NCBI GenBank assembly: GCA_016708955.1
Contig: JADJES010000008.1
Span: forward strand, 43,453 to 107,452
DNA length: 64,000 bases
Source: Nitrosomonas sp.
GTDB lineage: Bacteria; Pseudomonadota; Gammaproteobacteria; Burkholderiales; Nitrosomonadaceae
Reading direction: 5' to 3'
Position 1 is the first letter of the stretch. Each line of letters opens with the position of its first letter. A program made the translations under genes and the position numbers. The notes under the pieces were generated by a model. The model was not told the DNA's origin, did no database searches, and saw only the letters and a list, made by a program, of their open reading frames with translations. Below are positions 55,783-64,000 of the stretch, in pieces.

Positions 55783-55859
55783 CTAATATTTCTATATCGT
55801 GTGGATTGCATTACTCAACTCAGTTTGTGTAAATTAAACCGCTTCACTTTTCTTCTTAT

Positions 55860-55936
55860 GGTGGCTGTAGCTCAGCTGGTAGAGTCCCGGATTGTGATTC
55901 CGGTTGTCGTGGGTTCGAGTCCCATCAGCCACCCCA
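55860..55936 (+). tRNA. tRNA-His (GTG anticodon)
   Basis: A 77-base tRNA with the extra 5' G (-1) of histidine tRNAs at 55860 facing C73. Acceptor GTGGCTG/CAGCCAC, anticodon loop ATTGTGATT with GTG, T arm GTGGGTTCGAGTCCCAT and an encoded CCA. Confidence 0.96.
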
Positions 55937-56109
55937 TCTGATTATCTTCACCGCAATGTGGATCAATATTATTCGCTTAATTTACACACAGTAAATTTAC
56001 GGTAGCAAATCAAAAAGCCTAAGCGTGACATTGTTTGCCCAAAAATATATATTATCGGCTGAATAGTTTATTAACCTGTTAATCCATATTATTCTTCAGG
56101 AACACTACC

Positions 56110-59040
56110 ATGAACCACAATCTATTCAATAGCCTGCGTGAATTATCCATTGCACAAGGCAGCAGTGCCAAATACTATTCACTTCCGGCTCTAGAGAATA
56201 GTGGGATTGGAAAAATTTCCCGTTTACCGATATCGGTCCGCATCATACTGGAATCTGTGTTGCGTAATTATGACAATAAAAAGATAAATGAAGCGCATAT
56301 TCGGCAATTGGCGAGCTGGAAACCGAATGCTATTAGAATAGACGAGATCCCTTTTGTCGTTTCTCGCATTGTTTTGCAAGATTTCACCGGTGTGCCACTT
56401 TTAGTGGATTTGGCTGCAATGCGGAGCGCAGCAGTAAAATTGGGGAAAAATCCAAAACTGATAGAACCATTGGTTCCCGTTGATCTGGTAGTTGATCACT
56501 CTATACAGGTTGATTACTATGGGACCAAAGACGCACTCACTCGCAACATGGAAATTGAGTTTTCCCGTAATAACGAACGCTATCAATTTATCAAATGGGG
56601 AATGCAGGCTTTTGACACCTTCAAAGTGATACCACCTGGAATTGGCATAGTACATCAAGTCAATCTTGAATATTTGGCCCGTGGTGTACACCAAAAAGAC
56701 GGATTAATCTTTCCAGATACTTTGGTAGGTACCGACTCACATACCACGATGATTAACGGAATCGGCGTCGTCGGCTGGGGGGTTGGCGGTATTGAAGCAG
56801 AAGCCGGTATGCTGGGACAACCAGTTTATTTTCTTACGCCCGATGTAGTTGGCGTAAATTTGACCGGTCAGTTACGAGAGGGCGTCACCGCAACTGACCT
56901 GGTCCTAACGATCACTGAAATGTTACGTTCCGCCAATGTGGTCGGTAAATTTGTTGAGTTCTTTGGTGAAGGAACTGCTTCATTGACATTACCTGATCGT
57001 GCTACGATCGCCAATATGGCGCCCGAATATGGGGCAACGATGGGTTTCTTTCCTGTCGATGACATCACCATTGAATATTTTAGAAGCACAGGGCGTAGTC
57101 CCGAAGAGATTGCACTATTCCAGTCCTATTTCCAGACGCAGGAAATGTATGGCATTCCGCAAAAGGGAGACATCGACTATACCCAAGAACTAGTGCTTGA
57201 TCTAAGTTCAGTTACACCTTCACTAGCTGGCCCAAAACGCCCGCAAGATCGTATTGATCTCACCGCGATCAAATCCAAATTTACTGAACTCTTTAACAAA
57301 CCCGTTAAAGAAAGTGGTTACGGGAAACAAAACGATGATATCAATCAGCGTTATCTAACACGCAATACTCGCACACAAAACCCCGATGTCTGTACTCACA
57401 TCGGTTCTGGCAATTTGGACGAAAATCGACTCGCGCCACCGGGTTCGCACAATGCACCCGAGGTAAACAGTAATCAATCGACACAAAAAACTATCCCAGC
57501 CGAGCGCCGGATGACCTCCCGAAACATCACTGAAATGACCAGCAACCGCCCTACCCCTCATCTTGCCGAAGCATCTGCTACTGAATTGAATAGTTCTTCA
57601 GTTAATTTGGGGCATGGCGATGTATTGATTGCTGCCATCACTTCTTGCACAAACACGTCCAACCCAAGTGTTTTAATCGCGGCCGGATTATTGGCAAAAA
57701 AAGCTGTTGAAAAAGGTTTATCGGTTAAGCCTCATATCAAAACCTCGCTGGCGCCAGGTTCGCGGGTGGTAACCGAATACTTGACAGTCGCTGGACTGCT
57801 ACCCTACCTTGAGCAACTTGGCTTTAATTTGGTCGGTTATGGCTGCACTACGTGCATCGGCAATGCAGGCCCCTTAGCTGACCCGATTGAAGAGGCCATC
57901 GTCAAGAATGACTTAGTCTGTGCAGCCGTACTTTCTGGAAATCGCAATTTTGAAGCGCGCATTCATTCGAACATCCGCGCTAATTTTTTAGCTTCTCCAC
58001 CACTGGTCGTAGCTTATGCTATCGCAGGTACTGTTTTGAAAGATCTCACTACGGAGCCTTTAGGCATTGGCAAAAACAATCAACCGGTTTGGCTTAAAGA
58101 CATTTGGCCCAATAGTGCAGAAATTCATGCGCAGATGAAATTTGCCGCCAACGCGGATACCTTCCGGAAACTCTATAGCAATCTCACCAAAGACCACCCC
58201 TTGTGGAATAACGTGACTTCTGTCACCGGTCAAACATACAATTGGCCGCAATCCACCTATATTGCCGAGCCTCCTTTTTTCCAGAACTTCTCATTGCAGC
58301 CGACAATCTCCAGCAATGCTGCAGGGATTAAAAATGCCTATGTATTAGGCATTTTTGGTGATTCTGTTACGACTGATCATATCAGCCCGGCTGGCTCGAT
58401 CAAAGACACTTCCCCAGCTGGTCATTATCTGCTGGATAACAACGTCGCCAAAGCCGATTTCAATAGTTATGGCGCACGCCGTGGCAACCATGAAGTGATG
58501 ATGCGCGGCACTTTCGCCAATGTCCGCATCAAGAACCTGATGATACCCGGCAGTGAAGGCGGTATCACACTTTACCAAGGCACTGCCGGTACTATGCCTG
58601 AACAAATGAGCATTTATGATGCTGCCATGAAATATCAATCAAAAGGCATCCCCACGCTGGTTTTTGGCGGCAAAGAATACGGTACCGGGTCGAGTCGCGA
58701 CTGGGCTGCCAAGGGTACCCAATTATTGGGAGTCAAAGCCGTCGTTGCGATCAGTTTTGAACGCATCCATCGCAGCAACCTGATTGGCATGGGCGTTCTC
58801 CCATTACAATTTAAGGACAATGACAGTGTCGATTCATTGGGCATTAAAGGCGATGAACAATTCGAGATATCCGGTCTGGATAATATCCAACCACAGAAAG
58901 ATGTCACATTAGTGATTCGAAGAAAAGATGGAAACAGCCAATCGGTACAGTTACTGTGTCGTATCGATACGGCGATCGAAGTCGATTATTACCGGCATGG
59001 CGGAATTCTGCCCTATGTACTCAGAGAGTTGATGATTTGA
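56110..59040 (+). CDS. acnA: aconitate hydratase (AcnA type) with a linker insertion
   Basis: A 976-residue aconitase of the TCA cycle. The [4Fe-4S] ligands are C513 in ITSCTNTSNP and C579/C582 in GYGCTTCIGNAG. The swivel domain is intact (YGTGSSRDWAAKG). Known AcnA/IRP-type enzymes are about 890-900 residues. The excess of about 75 residues lies at about 400-498, between VKESGYGK and NLGHGDV, just before the first cluster Cys. This piece is polar, rich in Asn, Thr, Pro and Arg, and looks disordered. The active-site sequence is otherwise normal, so the enzyme is probably functional. Confidence 0.95.
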   Translation: MNHNLFNSLRELSIAQGSSAKYYSLPALENSGIGKISRLPISVRIILESVLRNYDNKKINEAHIRQLASWKPNAIRIDEIPFVVSRIVLQDFTGVPLLVDLAAMRSAAVKLGKNPKLIEPLVPVDLVVDHSIQVDYYGTKDALTRNMEIEFSRNNERYQFIKWGMQAFDTFKVIPPGIGIVHQVNLEYLARGVHQKDGLIFPDTLVGTDSHTTMINGIGVVGWGVGGIEAEAGMLGQPVYFLTPDVVGVNLTGQLREGVTATDLVLTITEMLRSANVVGKFVEFFGEGTASLTLPDRATIANMAPEYGATMGFFPVDDITIEYFRSTGRSPEEIALFQSYFQTQEMYGIPQKGDIDYTQELVLDLSSVTPSLAGPKRPQDRIDLTAIKSKFTELFNKPVKESGYGKQNDDINQRYLTRNTRTQNPDVCTHIGSGNLDENRLAPPGSHNAPEVNSNQSTQKTIPAERRMTSRNITEMTSNRPTPHLAEASATELNSSSVNLGHGDVLIAAITSCTNTSNPSVLIAAGLLAKKAVEKGLSVKPHIKTSLAPGSRVVTEYLTVAGLLPYLEQLGFNLVGYGCTTCIGNAGPLADPIEEAIVKNDLVCAAVLSGNRNFEARIHSNIRANFLASPPLVVAYAIAGTVLKDLTTEPLGIGKNNQPVWLKDIWPNSAEIHAQMKFAANADTFRKLYSNLTKDHPLWNNVTSVTGQTYNWPQSTYIAEPPFFQNFSLQPTISSNAAGIKNAYVLGIFGDSVTTDHISPAGSIKDTSPAGHYLLDNNVAKADFNSYGARRGNHEVMMRGTFANVRIKNLMIPGSEGGITLYQGTAGTMPEQMSIYDAAMKYQSKGIPTLVFGGKEYGTGSSRDWAAKGTQLLGVKAVVAISFERIHRSNLIGMGVLPLQFKDNDSVDSLGIKGDEQFEISGLDNIQPQKDVTLVIRRKDGNSQSVQLLCRIDTAIEVDYYRHGGILPYVLRELMI

Positions 59041-59198
59041 ACAATCATCAACTTTAGCTGTGATTATTCCATAACTTCAGATTGGCCTGACAGGATATTC
59101 GGTACATGGCGCCAGCCAATGTACCTGCAAGCAGCACACTTTTCGCGCTGCAGCCAGATAATAGTGATAGAAAGATAGCCCGTGCTGTCGAAATTTCC

Positions 59199-60761
59199 CT
59201 ATTCCCACTCAATTGTCGCCGGTGGCTTGCCGGAAATATCGTAGACGACACGGTTGATACCACGAATTTCGTTGATAATGCGGTTGGAAACCTTGCCTAA
59301 CAACGAATAGGGCAATTCCGCCCAGTTGGCGGTCATAAAATCCTGCGTCTGCACCGCTCTGAGGGCTATAACGTATTCATAGGTGCGCCCATCCCCCATC
59401 ACACCCACCGACTTTACGGGCAGAAAAACCGCAAATGCTTGCGATGTTTTCTCGTACCAGCCGGAGCGTTGCAATTCTTCGATAAAGATTTGATCTGCTT
59501 GTCTTAGTAGTTCGGCGTATTCGTACTTCACTTCACCCAGTATGCGCACGCCTAAACCGGGTCCGGGGAACGGGTGACGAAATACCATTTCGCGCGGCAA
59601 GCCAAGTGCCAGCCCCAATTCACGCACTTCATCCTTGAAAAGCTCACGTAACGGCTCGAGTAATTTCAGATGAAGTGTTTCCGGTAAGCCGCCGACATTG
59701 TGATGCGATTTGATTGTGTTTGCTTTCTTGGTTTTTCCCCCGGCAGACTCAATCACATCAGGATAAATAGTACCTTGTGCCAGCCATTTAGCATCGCTTA
59801 TCTTTGCCGATTCGCGCTGAAATACCTCAACAAATTCACGTCCAATAATCTTTCGCTTGGTTTCCGGATCGGTAATACCTAGAAGACTCCGATAAAAATC
59901 ACGGCTGGCGTCAATATGAATTACTTTCACGGTCAGGTTACTGGCAAAAGTTTCCATCACTTGTTTGGCTTCATTGGCACGTAACAGACCATTGTCCACA
60001 AACACACAAGTGAGTTGATCGCCAATGGCACGGTGGATTAATGCAGCAGCCACGGATGAATCCACACCGCCGGACAACCCTAGGAGTACTTGATCCTTTC
60101 CAACGGTTGCACGAATCTTGCCAATCGCCTCATCGACATAATCCGGCATGTTCCAATCCCGTCCGATCCCGCAAATATCGTGCACAAACCGTTCGAGAAT
60201 CGCTTTGCCTTGTAGTGTGTGCGTAACTTCCGGGTGAAATTGAATACCATAAAAATGACGCTTATCATCCGCCATGGCGGCAATCGGCGTTGCTGCGTTA
60301 AGGGCCATTACTTGGAATCCGGCAGGCAAAGCAACCACTTTGTCCCCATGACTCATCCAGACATCCAATATGTTGTTTCCAGACGCACTCTCGCGATCTT
60401 TAATTTCCTGAAATAACACACCATTCTGCGTAGATTGTATTTCAGCATAGCCAAACTCACGCACCGCTGCACTTTCTACTGTACCGCCCAATTGTGCCGC
60501 CATGGTTTGCATGCCATAGCAGATTCCCAAAACCGGTATATTTAATTCAAAAACAATTTGCGGTGCGCGCGGTGTCTCATCTTCTATCACCGAAGCAGGG
60601 CCGCCGGAAAGTATGATTCCTTTGGGCGAGAATTTCTTGATAAATTCCGGACTGACATCATAAGGATGCAATTCGCAATAAACGTTTGATTCACGAACAC
60701 GCCGGGCAATCAGCTGGGTATACTGCGAACCAAAGTCCAGAATGAGAATTTTTTGATGCAT
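59199..60761 (-). CDS. guaA: GMP synthase (glutamine-hydrolysing)
   Basis: A 520-residue enzyme converting XMP to GMP with glutamine. It has an N-terminal class I amidotransferase domain (nucleophile Cys in LGICYGMQTMAAQLGG, and HPEVTHT). The ATP-pyrophosphatase domain has the PP-loop LGLSGGVDSSVAAAL. The C-terminal dimerisation domain ends in PPATIEWE, the usual end. It follows guaB by 12 bases, the normal guaB-guaA operon. Confidence 0.97.
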   Translation of the reverse strand: MHQKILILDFGSQYTQLIARRVRESNVYCELHPYDVSPEFIKKFSPKGIILSGGPASVIEDETPRAPQIVFELNIPVLGICYGMQTMAAQLGGTVESAAVREFGYAEIQSTQNGVLFQEIKDRESASGNNILDVWMSHGDKVVALPAGFQVMALNAATPIAAMADDKRHFYGIQFHPEVTHTLQGKAILERFVHDICGIGRDWNMPDYVDEAIGKIRATVGKDQVLLGLSGGVDSSVAAALIHRAIGDQLTCVFVDNGLLRANEAKQVMETFASNLTVKVIHIDASRDFYRSLLGITDPETKRKIIGREFVEVFQRESAKISDAKWLAQGTIYPDVIESAGGKTKKANTIKSHHNVGGLPETLHLKLLEPLRELFKDEVRELGLALGLPREMVFRHPFPGPGLGVRILGEVKYEYAELLRQADQIFIEELQRSGWYEKTSQAFAVFLPVKSVGVMGDGRTYEYVIALRAVQTQDFMTANWAELPYSLLGKVSNRIINEIRGINRVVYDISGKPPATIEWE

Positions 60762-60773
60762 TCAGATTAATTC

Positions 60774-62237
60774 CTACTTAACATGATAGTTGGGTGCTTC
60801 TTTGGTAATCTGCACATCGTGCACATGCGATTCACGAATTCCCGCGGAAGTAATCTCAACAAATTCTGCTTTATCGTGCATCGCAGCGATCGTTTCACAC
60901 CCCAGATACCCCATACTTGAACGCACGCCCCCCATCAATTGATGAATAACTCCAGAAATGCTGCCTTTGAAGGGCACACGGCCTTCCACGCCTTCAGGCA
61001 CCAGTTTGTCATTATTTTTTTGTTCTTTTTCCTGGAAATAGCGATCACTGGATCCTTGCTGCATGGCAGAAAGTGAACCCATGCCACGATAGCTTTTATA
61101 CGAGCGGCCTTGAAATAATTCAATTTCTCCCGGTGCTTCTGCCGTTCCGGCAAACAAACCACCCAACATAACCAGATCCGCACCCGCTGCCAGAGCTTTA
61201 GCGATATCGCCAGAATACCGGATACCGCCATCGGCAATGGTGGGTACGCCACTGCCCTTTAAGGCTTCGGATACATTGTGTATGGCTGTAATCTGCGGAA
61301 TGCCGACACCCGCCACAATCCGTGTAGTGCAAATGGAACCTGGGCCAATACCAACTTTCACAGCATCCACACCATTATCCACCATTGCTCTAGCCGCCGC
61401 CGCAGTTGCAACATTCCCGCCAATCACCTGAACGGTGGGCAAGTTCTTTTTTATCCAAGCAATGCGATCCAAAACGCTCTGCGAATGACCATGTGCTGTA
61501 TCGACCACAATCACATCAACGCCGGCTTCAACCAATGCGGTCGCACGCTCTTCACTCCCCTCCCCGACTCCAATCGCGGCACCGACTCGCAGACTTTCTT
61601 GTTCATCTTTGCAAGCCAATGGATATTCCGAGGTTTTAATGATATCTTTAACCGTAATAAGACCGCATAATTCAAATTGATCATTGACTACCAGCACACG
61701 CTCAAGTCGATGCTTATGTAATAACGCCAACACTTCCTCGCGCGAAGTATCTTCTTTGACAGTCACCAACCGGCTCTTAGGAGTCATGATGTGCTTGATC
61801 GCATGATCGAGATTTGTTTCAAAACGCAGGTCCCTGTTGGTCACAATACCGACAACTTTCTTGCCATTCACCACAGGCAATCCAGAGATTTTATGCCGGC
61901 GTATCAGTTCAAGGACTTCACGCACAGTCATGTTCGGGTGAATGGTAATCGGGTCCTTTACCACACCGCTCTCAAAACGTTTGACTTGTGCGACGTGTGC
62001 TGCTTGGGCCTCAATCGACATATTTTTATGAATAATCCCGATACCACCTTCTTGAGCCAGGGCAATGGCTAAGGGCGCTTCGGTGACTGTATCCATAGCA
62101 GCCGATACCAAAGGAATATTGAGTGTAATGGTACGTGTTAAATTTGTCGCCAAACTGACATCACGCGGCAAAACCGTTGAGTGTGCAGGAATTAGGAGAA
62201 CATCATCAAAGGTGAGCGCTTTTTGAATCAATTGCAT
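60774..62237 (-). CDS. guaB: IMP dehydrogenase
   Basis: A 487-residue enzyme oxidising IMP to XMP with NAD, the first step of guanine nucleotide synthesis. The TIM barrel has the catalytic Cys in GIGPGSICTTRIVAG and the flap (about 395-420, RGMGSLSAMQQGSSDRYFQE). Two CBS domains are inserted (about 95-210). I start at the ATG 62237 (AAGGATTG upstream; N-terminus MQLIQKALTFDDVLLIPAHS), not at the longer frame to 62282. It forms an operon with guaA. Confidence 0.96.
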   Translation of the reverse strand: MQLIQKALTFDDVLLIPAHSTVLPRDVSLATNLTRTITLNIPLVSAAMDTVTEAPLAIALAQEGGIGIIHKNMSIEAQAAHVAQVKRFESGVVKDPITIHPNMTVREVLELIRRHKISGLPVVNGKKVVGIVTNRDLRFETNLDHAIKHIMTPKSRLVTVKEDTSREEVLALLHKHRLERVLVVNDQFELCGLITVKDIIKTSEYPLACKDEQESLRVGAAIGVGEGSEERATALVEAGVDVIVVDTAHGHSQSVLDRIAWIKKNLPTVQVIGGNVATAAAARAMVDNGVDAVKVGIGPGSICTTRIVAGVGIPQITAIHNVSEALKGSGVPTIADGGIRYSGDIAKALAAGADLVMLGGLFAGTAEAPGEIELFQGRSYKSYRGMGSLSAMQQGSSDRYFQEKEQKNNDKLVPEGVEGRVPFKGSISGVIHQLMGGVRSSMGYLGCETIAAMHDKAEFVEITSAGIRESHVHDVQITKEAPNYHVK

Positions 62238-62408
62238 AATAACAATCCTTTGCAAAGCGACATTATAGCCAAATTCGCCCACAAATTCCGACCCAATTCA
62301 GCTAAGAATAAAGCATATTTCCAATTATTATGATTTAATGCGATAAATCTTCAAGTTGCATAAATGCGATACCGATGTATTTCAGATCATTTAATTCTGG
62401 AGCACTCA

Positions 62409-62858
62409 ATGAGAAATTTTTTATTTACTGCGTTAATAGTATTATTCAGTATCACTGTCAACGCACAAATTTATAAATGGGTTGATGAAAGTGGTAAAAC
62501 GCAATACACAGATGTACCACCTCCGCCTGGTGTTGCCAAGGAAGGACAAAGATTAAACATCAAGTCATCGCCTATATCCGGGAATAATGATTCGAATCAA
62601 TCTAGAAACCTGAGTGAAGAGAGACTTGAGTTTGATAAACGTCAGCAACAAAAAAAAGAAGAAGACGTGAAACAACAAGCAAAGACTGAAGAAAACAAAA
62701 AAAAATGTATCGATGCTCAAGGACAGCTCAGACTCTATACAGATTCACCGCGATTAACTGTACCTGATGGCGCTGGCGGAATAGTTTTTGTCGAAGATGA
62801 TGCACGGCAGAAAAAAATTGCAGATGCCAACAAAGCAGTTGCAACATTTTGCAAATAA
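62409..62858 (+). CDS. DUF4124 domain exported protein
   Basis: A 149-residue exported protein. The signal peptide (about 1-19) is followed by the DUF4124 motif QIYKWVDESGKTQYTDVPPP, a small beta domain of unknown function common in betaproteobacterial envelope proteins. A charged Lys/Gln-rich helix (about 70-105) and a C-terminal Cys pair come after. I choose the ATG at 62409 (GGAGCAC upstream) because it gives the signal peptide directly; the frame extends to 62364 without a ribosome binding site. Confidence 0.85.
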   Translation: MRNFLFTALIVLFSITVNAQIYKWVDESGKTQYTDVPPPPGVAKEGQRLNIKSSPISGNNDSNQSRNLSEERLEFDKRQQQKKEEDVKQQAKTEENKKKCIDAQGQLRLYTDSPRLTVPDGAGGIVFVEDDARQKKIADANKAVATFCK

Positions 62859-62877
62859 ACAAACGTTCCAAGATTAG

Positions 62878-64000
62878 ATGGCTGCATTCTCCAGCAAATT
62901 AATATTTATTATTCTCATTCTGACAGGTACTTTAGTTAAGGCTGAAGTACCTGTTTCATATCCAACACAGGATAATATTGTGCGTACTGGTATTGATGGC
63001 GCCTCCGGCCATAATACGTCAAAATACGGGATACAATGGCAAATCCTGCCTGGAGAAGATATCAAGCAGATTGCCCGCCTGATGTTCCCTAGCGACTCCG
63101 TTACGCGTGATAATTTTATTCGTGCAATTATTCATACCAATCCCAGACACTTTCCTGGTGGAATTTATCAACCATTGCCCGCTGGAACCATCCTTCACAT
63201 ACCAGATTTGAGAAAGATTAGCGTCCACGGGAAACCGGTAACCAAGACGAAGAAATCGAACACAGCCGGCAATTTCAGCAAGACTAAATCTCTGGAATCA
63301 CTCCAGAAAACTGGAATAATTAGCTTAAATGATAGTCATCCGGCATTGAAGCTTATCGCGCAATTGGAACAAATCGCTGAAAATGAAGCCACCGAACTCA
63401 GTGCATTGTTAATACGTATTGCCTCACTCGAAAAGCAGATCGGCGCAATGCAATCCATGCTGGCATTAAAAATGGCAGCATCCAACGAGCAGCCCATCGA
63501 GATCATAAGCACCACACTTGAAGCTGACATACCCTTTCCTCAAAACACAATATCACCACCAGAAACTAATGCACCACAACTTAAGCATCTGATAGAACCA
63601 GATGAAACCAGCAATAATACTTCAATAGAACTTACTCTTTTTTCAGACAGCGTATTTATTTTCGGACTACTATTGACGCTACTGATCATCATTCTGATAC
63701 TTCGCAATCATCATCAAATCAAAGAGCGATTCGCACGATCCACAGATGCATCATTACCCGATTTAACCGAGCGGCACCGGTATGAAGCACTCTTATTGCA
63801 CCGGAGTGACAGCAAACTAGCCGATTCACCTGAGAGTACGCCAGAAGCATCCGGCGAAACGATATCCAAAGCACGCACATTTATCGAACAGGATAACCCG
63901 GATGCTGCGATTCAATTGCTGCAGAAGCAACTCGCAACAAACCAGCGCGACATCCCTGGCTGGCTCCTGTTATTCGAACAACTCTATAAATCAAATAACA
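62878..64000 (+). CDS. FimV/HubP-like protein, cut by the window edge
   Basis: An ATG at 62878 opens a frame with no stop to the end of the window (374 codons seen). It has a signal peptide (about 1-22), then a FimV-type LysM-like region (WQILPGEDIKQIARLMFPSD, and FIRAIIHTNPRHFPGGIYQP). A Ser/Lys-rich linker with a coiled coil (about 155-200) and one membrane helix (about 258-279) follow. A cytoplasmic part begins a TPR-like repeat at the edge. Such proteins organise type IV pili and cell-pole functions by binding peptidoglycan. Nothing is known of the missing C-terminus. Confidence 0.75.
   Translation, partial: MAAFSSKLIFIILILTGTLVKAEVPVSYPTQDNIVRTGIDGASGHNTSKYGIQWQILPGEDIKQIARLMFPSDSVTRDNFIRAIIHTNPRHFPGGIYQPLPAGTILHIPDLRKISVHGKPVTKTKKSNTAGNFSKTKSLESLQKTGIISLNDSHPALKLIAQLEQIAENEATELSALLIRIASLEKQIGAMQSMLALKMAASNEQPIEIISTTLEADIPFPQNTISPPETNAPQLKHLIEPDETSNNTSIELTLFSDSVFIFGLLLTLLIIILILRNHHQIKERFARSTDASLPDLTERHRYEALLLHRSDSKLADSPESTPEASGETISKARTFIEQDNPDAAIQLLQKQLATNQRDIPGWLLLFEQLYKSNN

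Overview
The window looks like a chromosomal segment of a betaproteobacterial ammonia oxidiser close to Nitrosomonas. The main evidence is a gene for AmoC, the membrane subunit C of ammonia monooxygenase, although that copy is broken. Supporting evidence is the betaproteobacterial gene order (smc-zipA, a zapB-like gene then zapA then 6S RNA, rpsO-pnp, guaB-guaA) and a TIGR03790 protein, a family that travels with PEP-CTERM/exosortase systems.

Layout. 1-4264: a secreted cupredoxin, a repeat-bearing spacer, an SLC13-type permease and a secreted DUF3617 protein. 4261-11023: a GC-rich Wadjet (JetABCD) plasmid-defence operon in which jetC and jetD form one continuous reading frame. 11024-17068: an accessory region with a frameshifted ISNCY-type element, a HEPN/MNT toxin-antitoxin pair, two copies of a MITE-like repeat, a duplicated 3' fragment of yggS, and what looks like a two-cassette integron remnant without an integrase (FRG-domain gene, amber-interrupted partner, small membrane protein, attC-like site). 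17069-30000: housekeeping genes (yggS, metG, mrp, dcd, a type III PLP decarboxylase with a short leader ORF, folA-thyA, an M17 aminopeptidase, a LysM lytic transglycosylase, queF).

30014-41204: smc-zipA, a CDGSH protein, zapB-like/zapA, 6S RNA, a HAD phosphatase, a thioredoxin-like protein, an EVE protein, an HD-GYP protein and a lipoprotein hydrolase. 41585-43849: an IS4-family element between a 5'-truncated DUF3465 gene and a P-type ATPase tail, which looks like an IS-linked deletion scar. 44099-48528: hflX, a PGPGW membrane protein, a CTAG-flanked MITE, the orphan amoC with two single-base insertions, and a decayed ISL3-type element. 48529-51963: phosphate acquisition, with a Pho box, an OprP/OprO-like porin, and a pstS frameshifted in a run of eight A with a second CTAG-flanked MITE at its stop codon. 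52311-64000: rpsO-pnp, dksA, three tRNAs (Pro, Arg, His), acnA with an unusual insertion, guaA/guaB, a DUF4124 protein and the start of a FimV-like gene.

The best candidates for something new are the JetC-JetD fusion with its coupled upstream secreted protein, the integrase-less cassette cluster beside yggS, the decarboxylase leader peptide, and the two broken metabolic genes (amoC, pstS). Long intact genes such as smc (1181 codons) and jetCD argue that these frameshifts are not simply the result of poor sequence.
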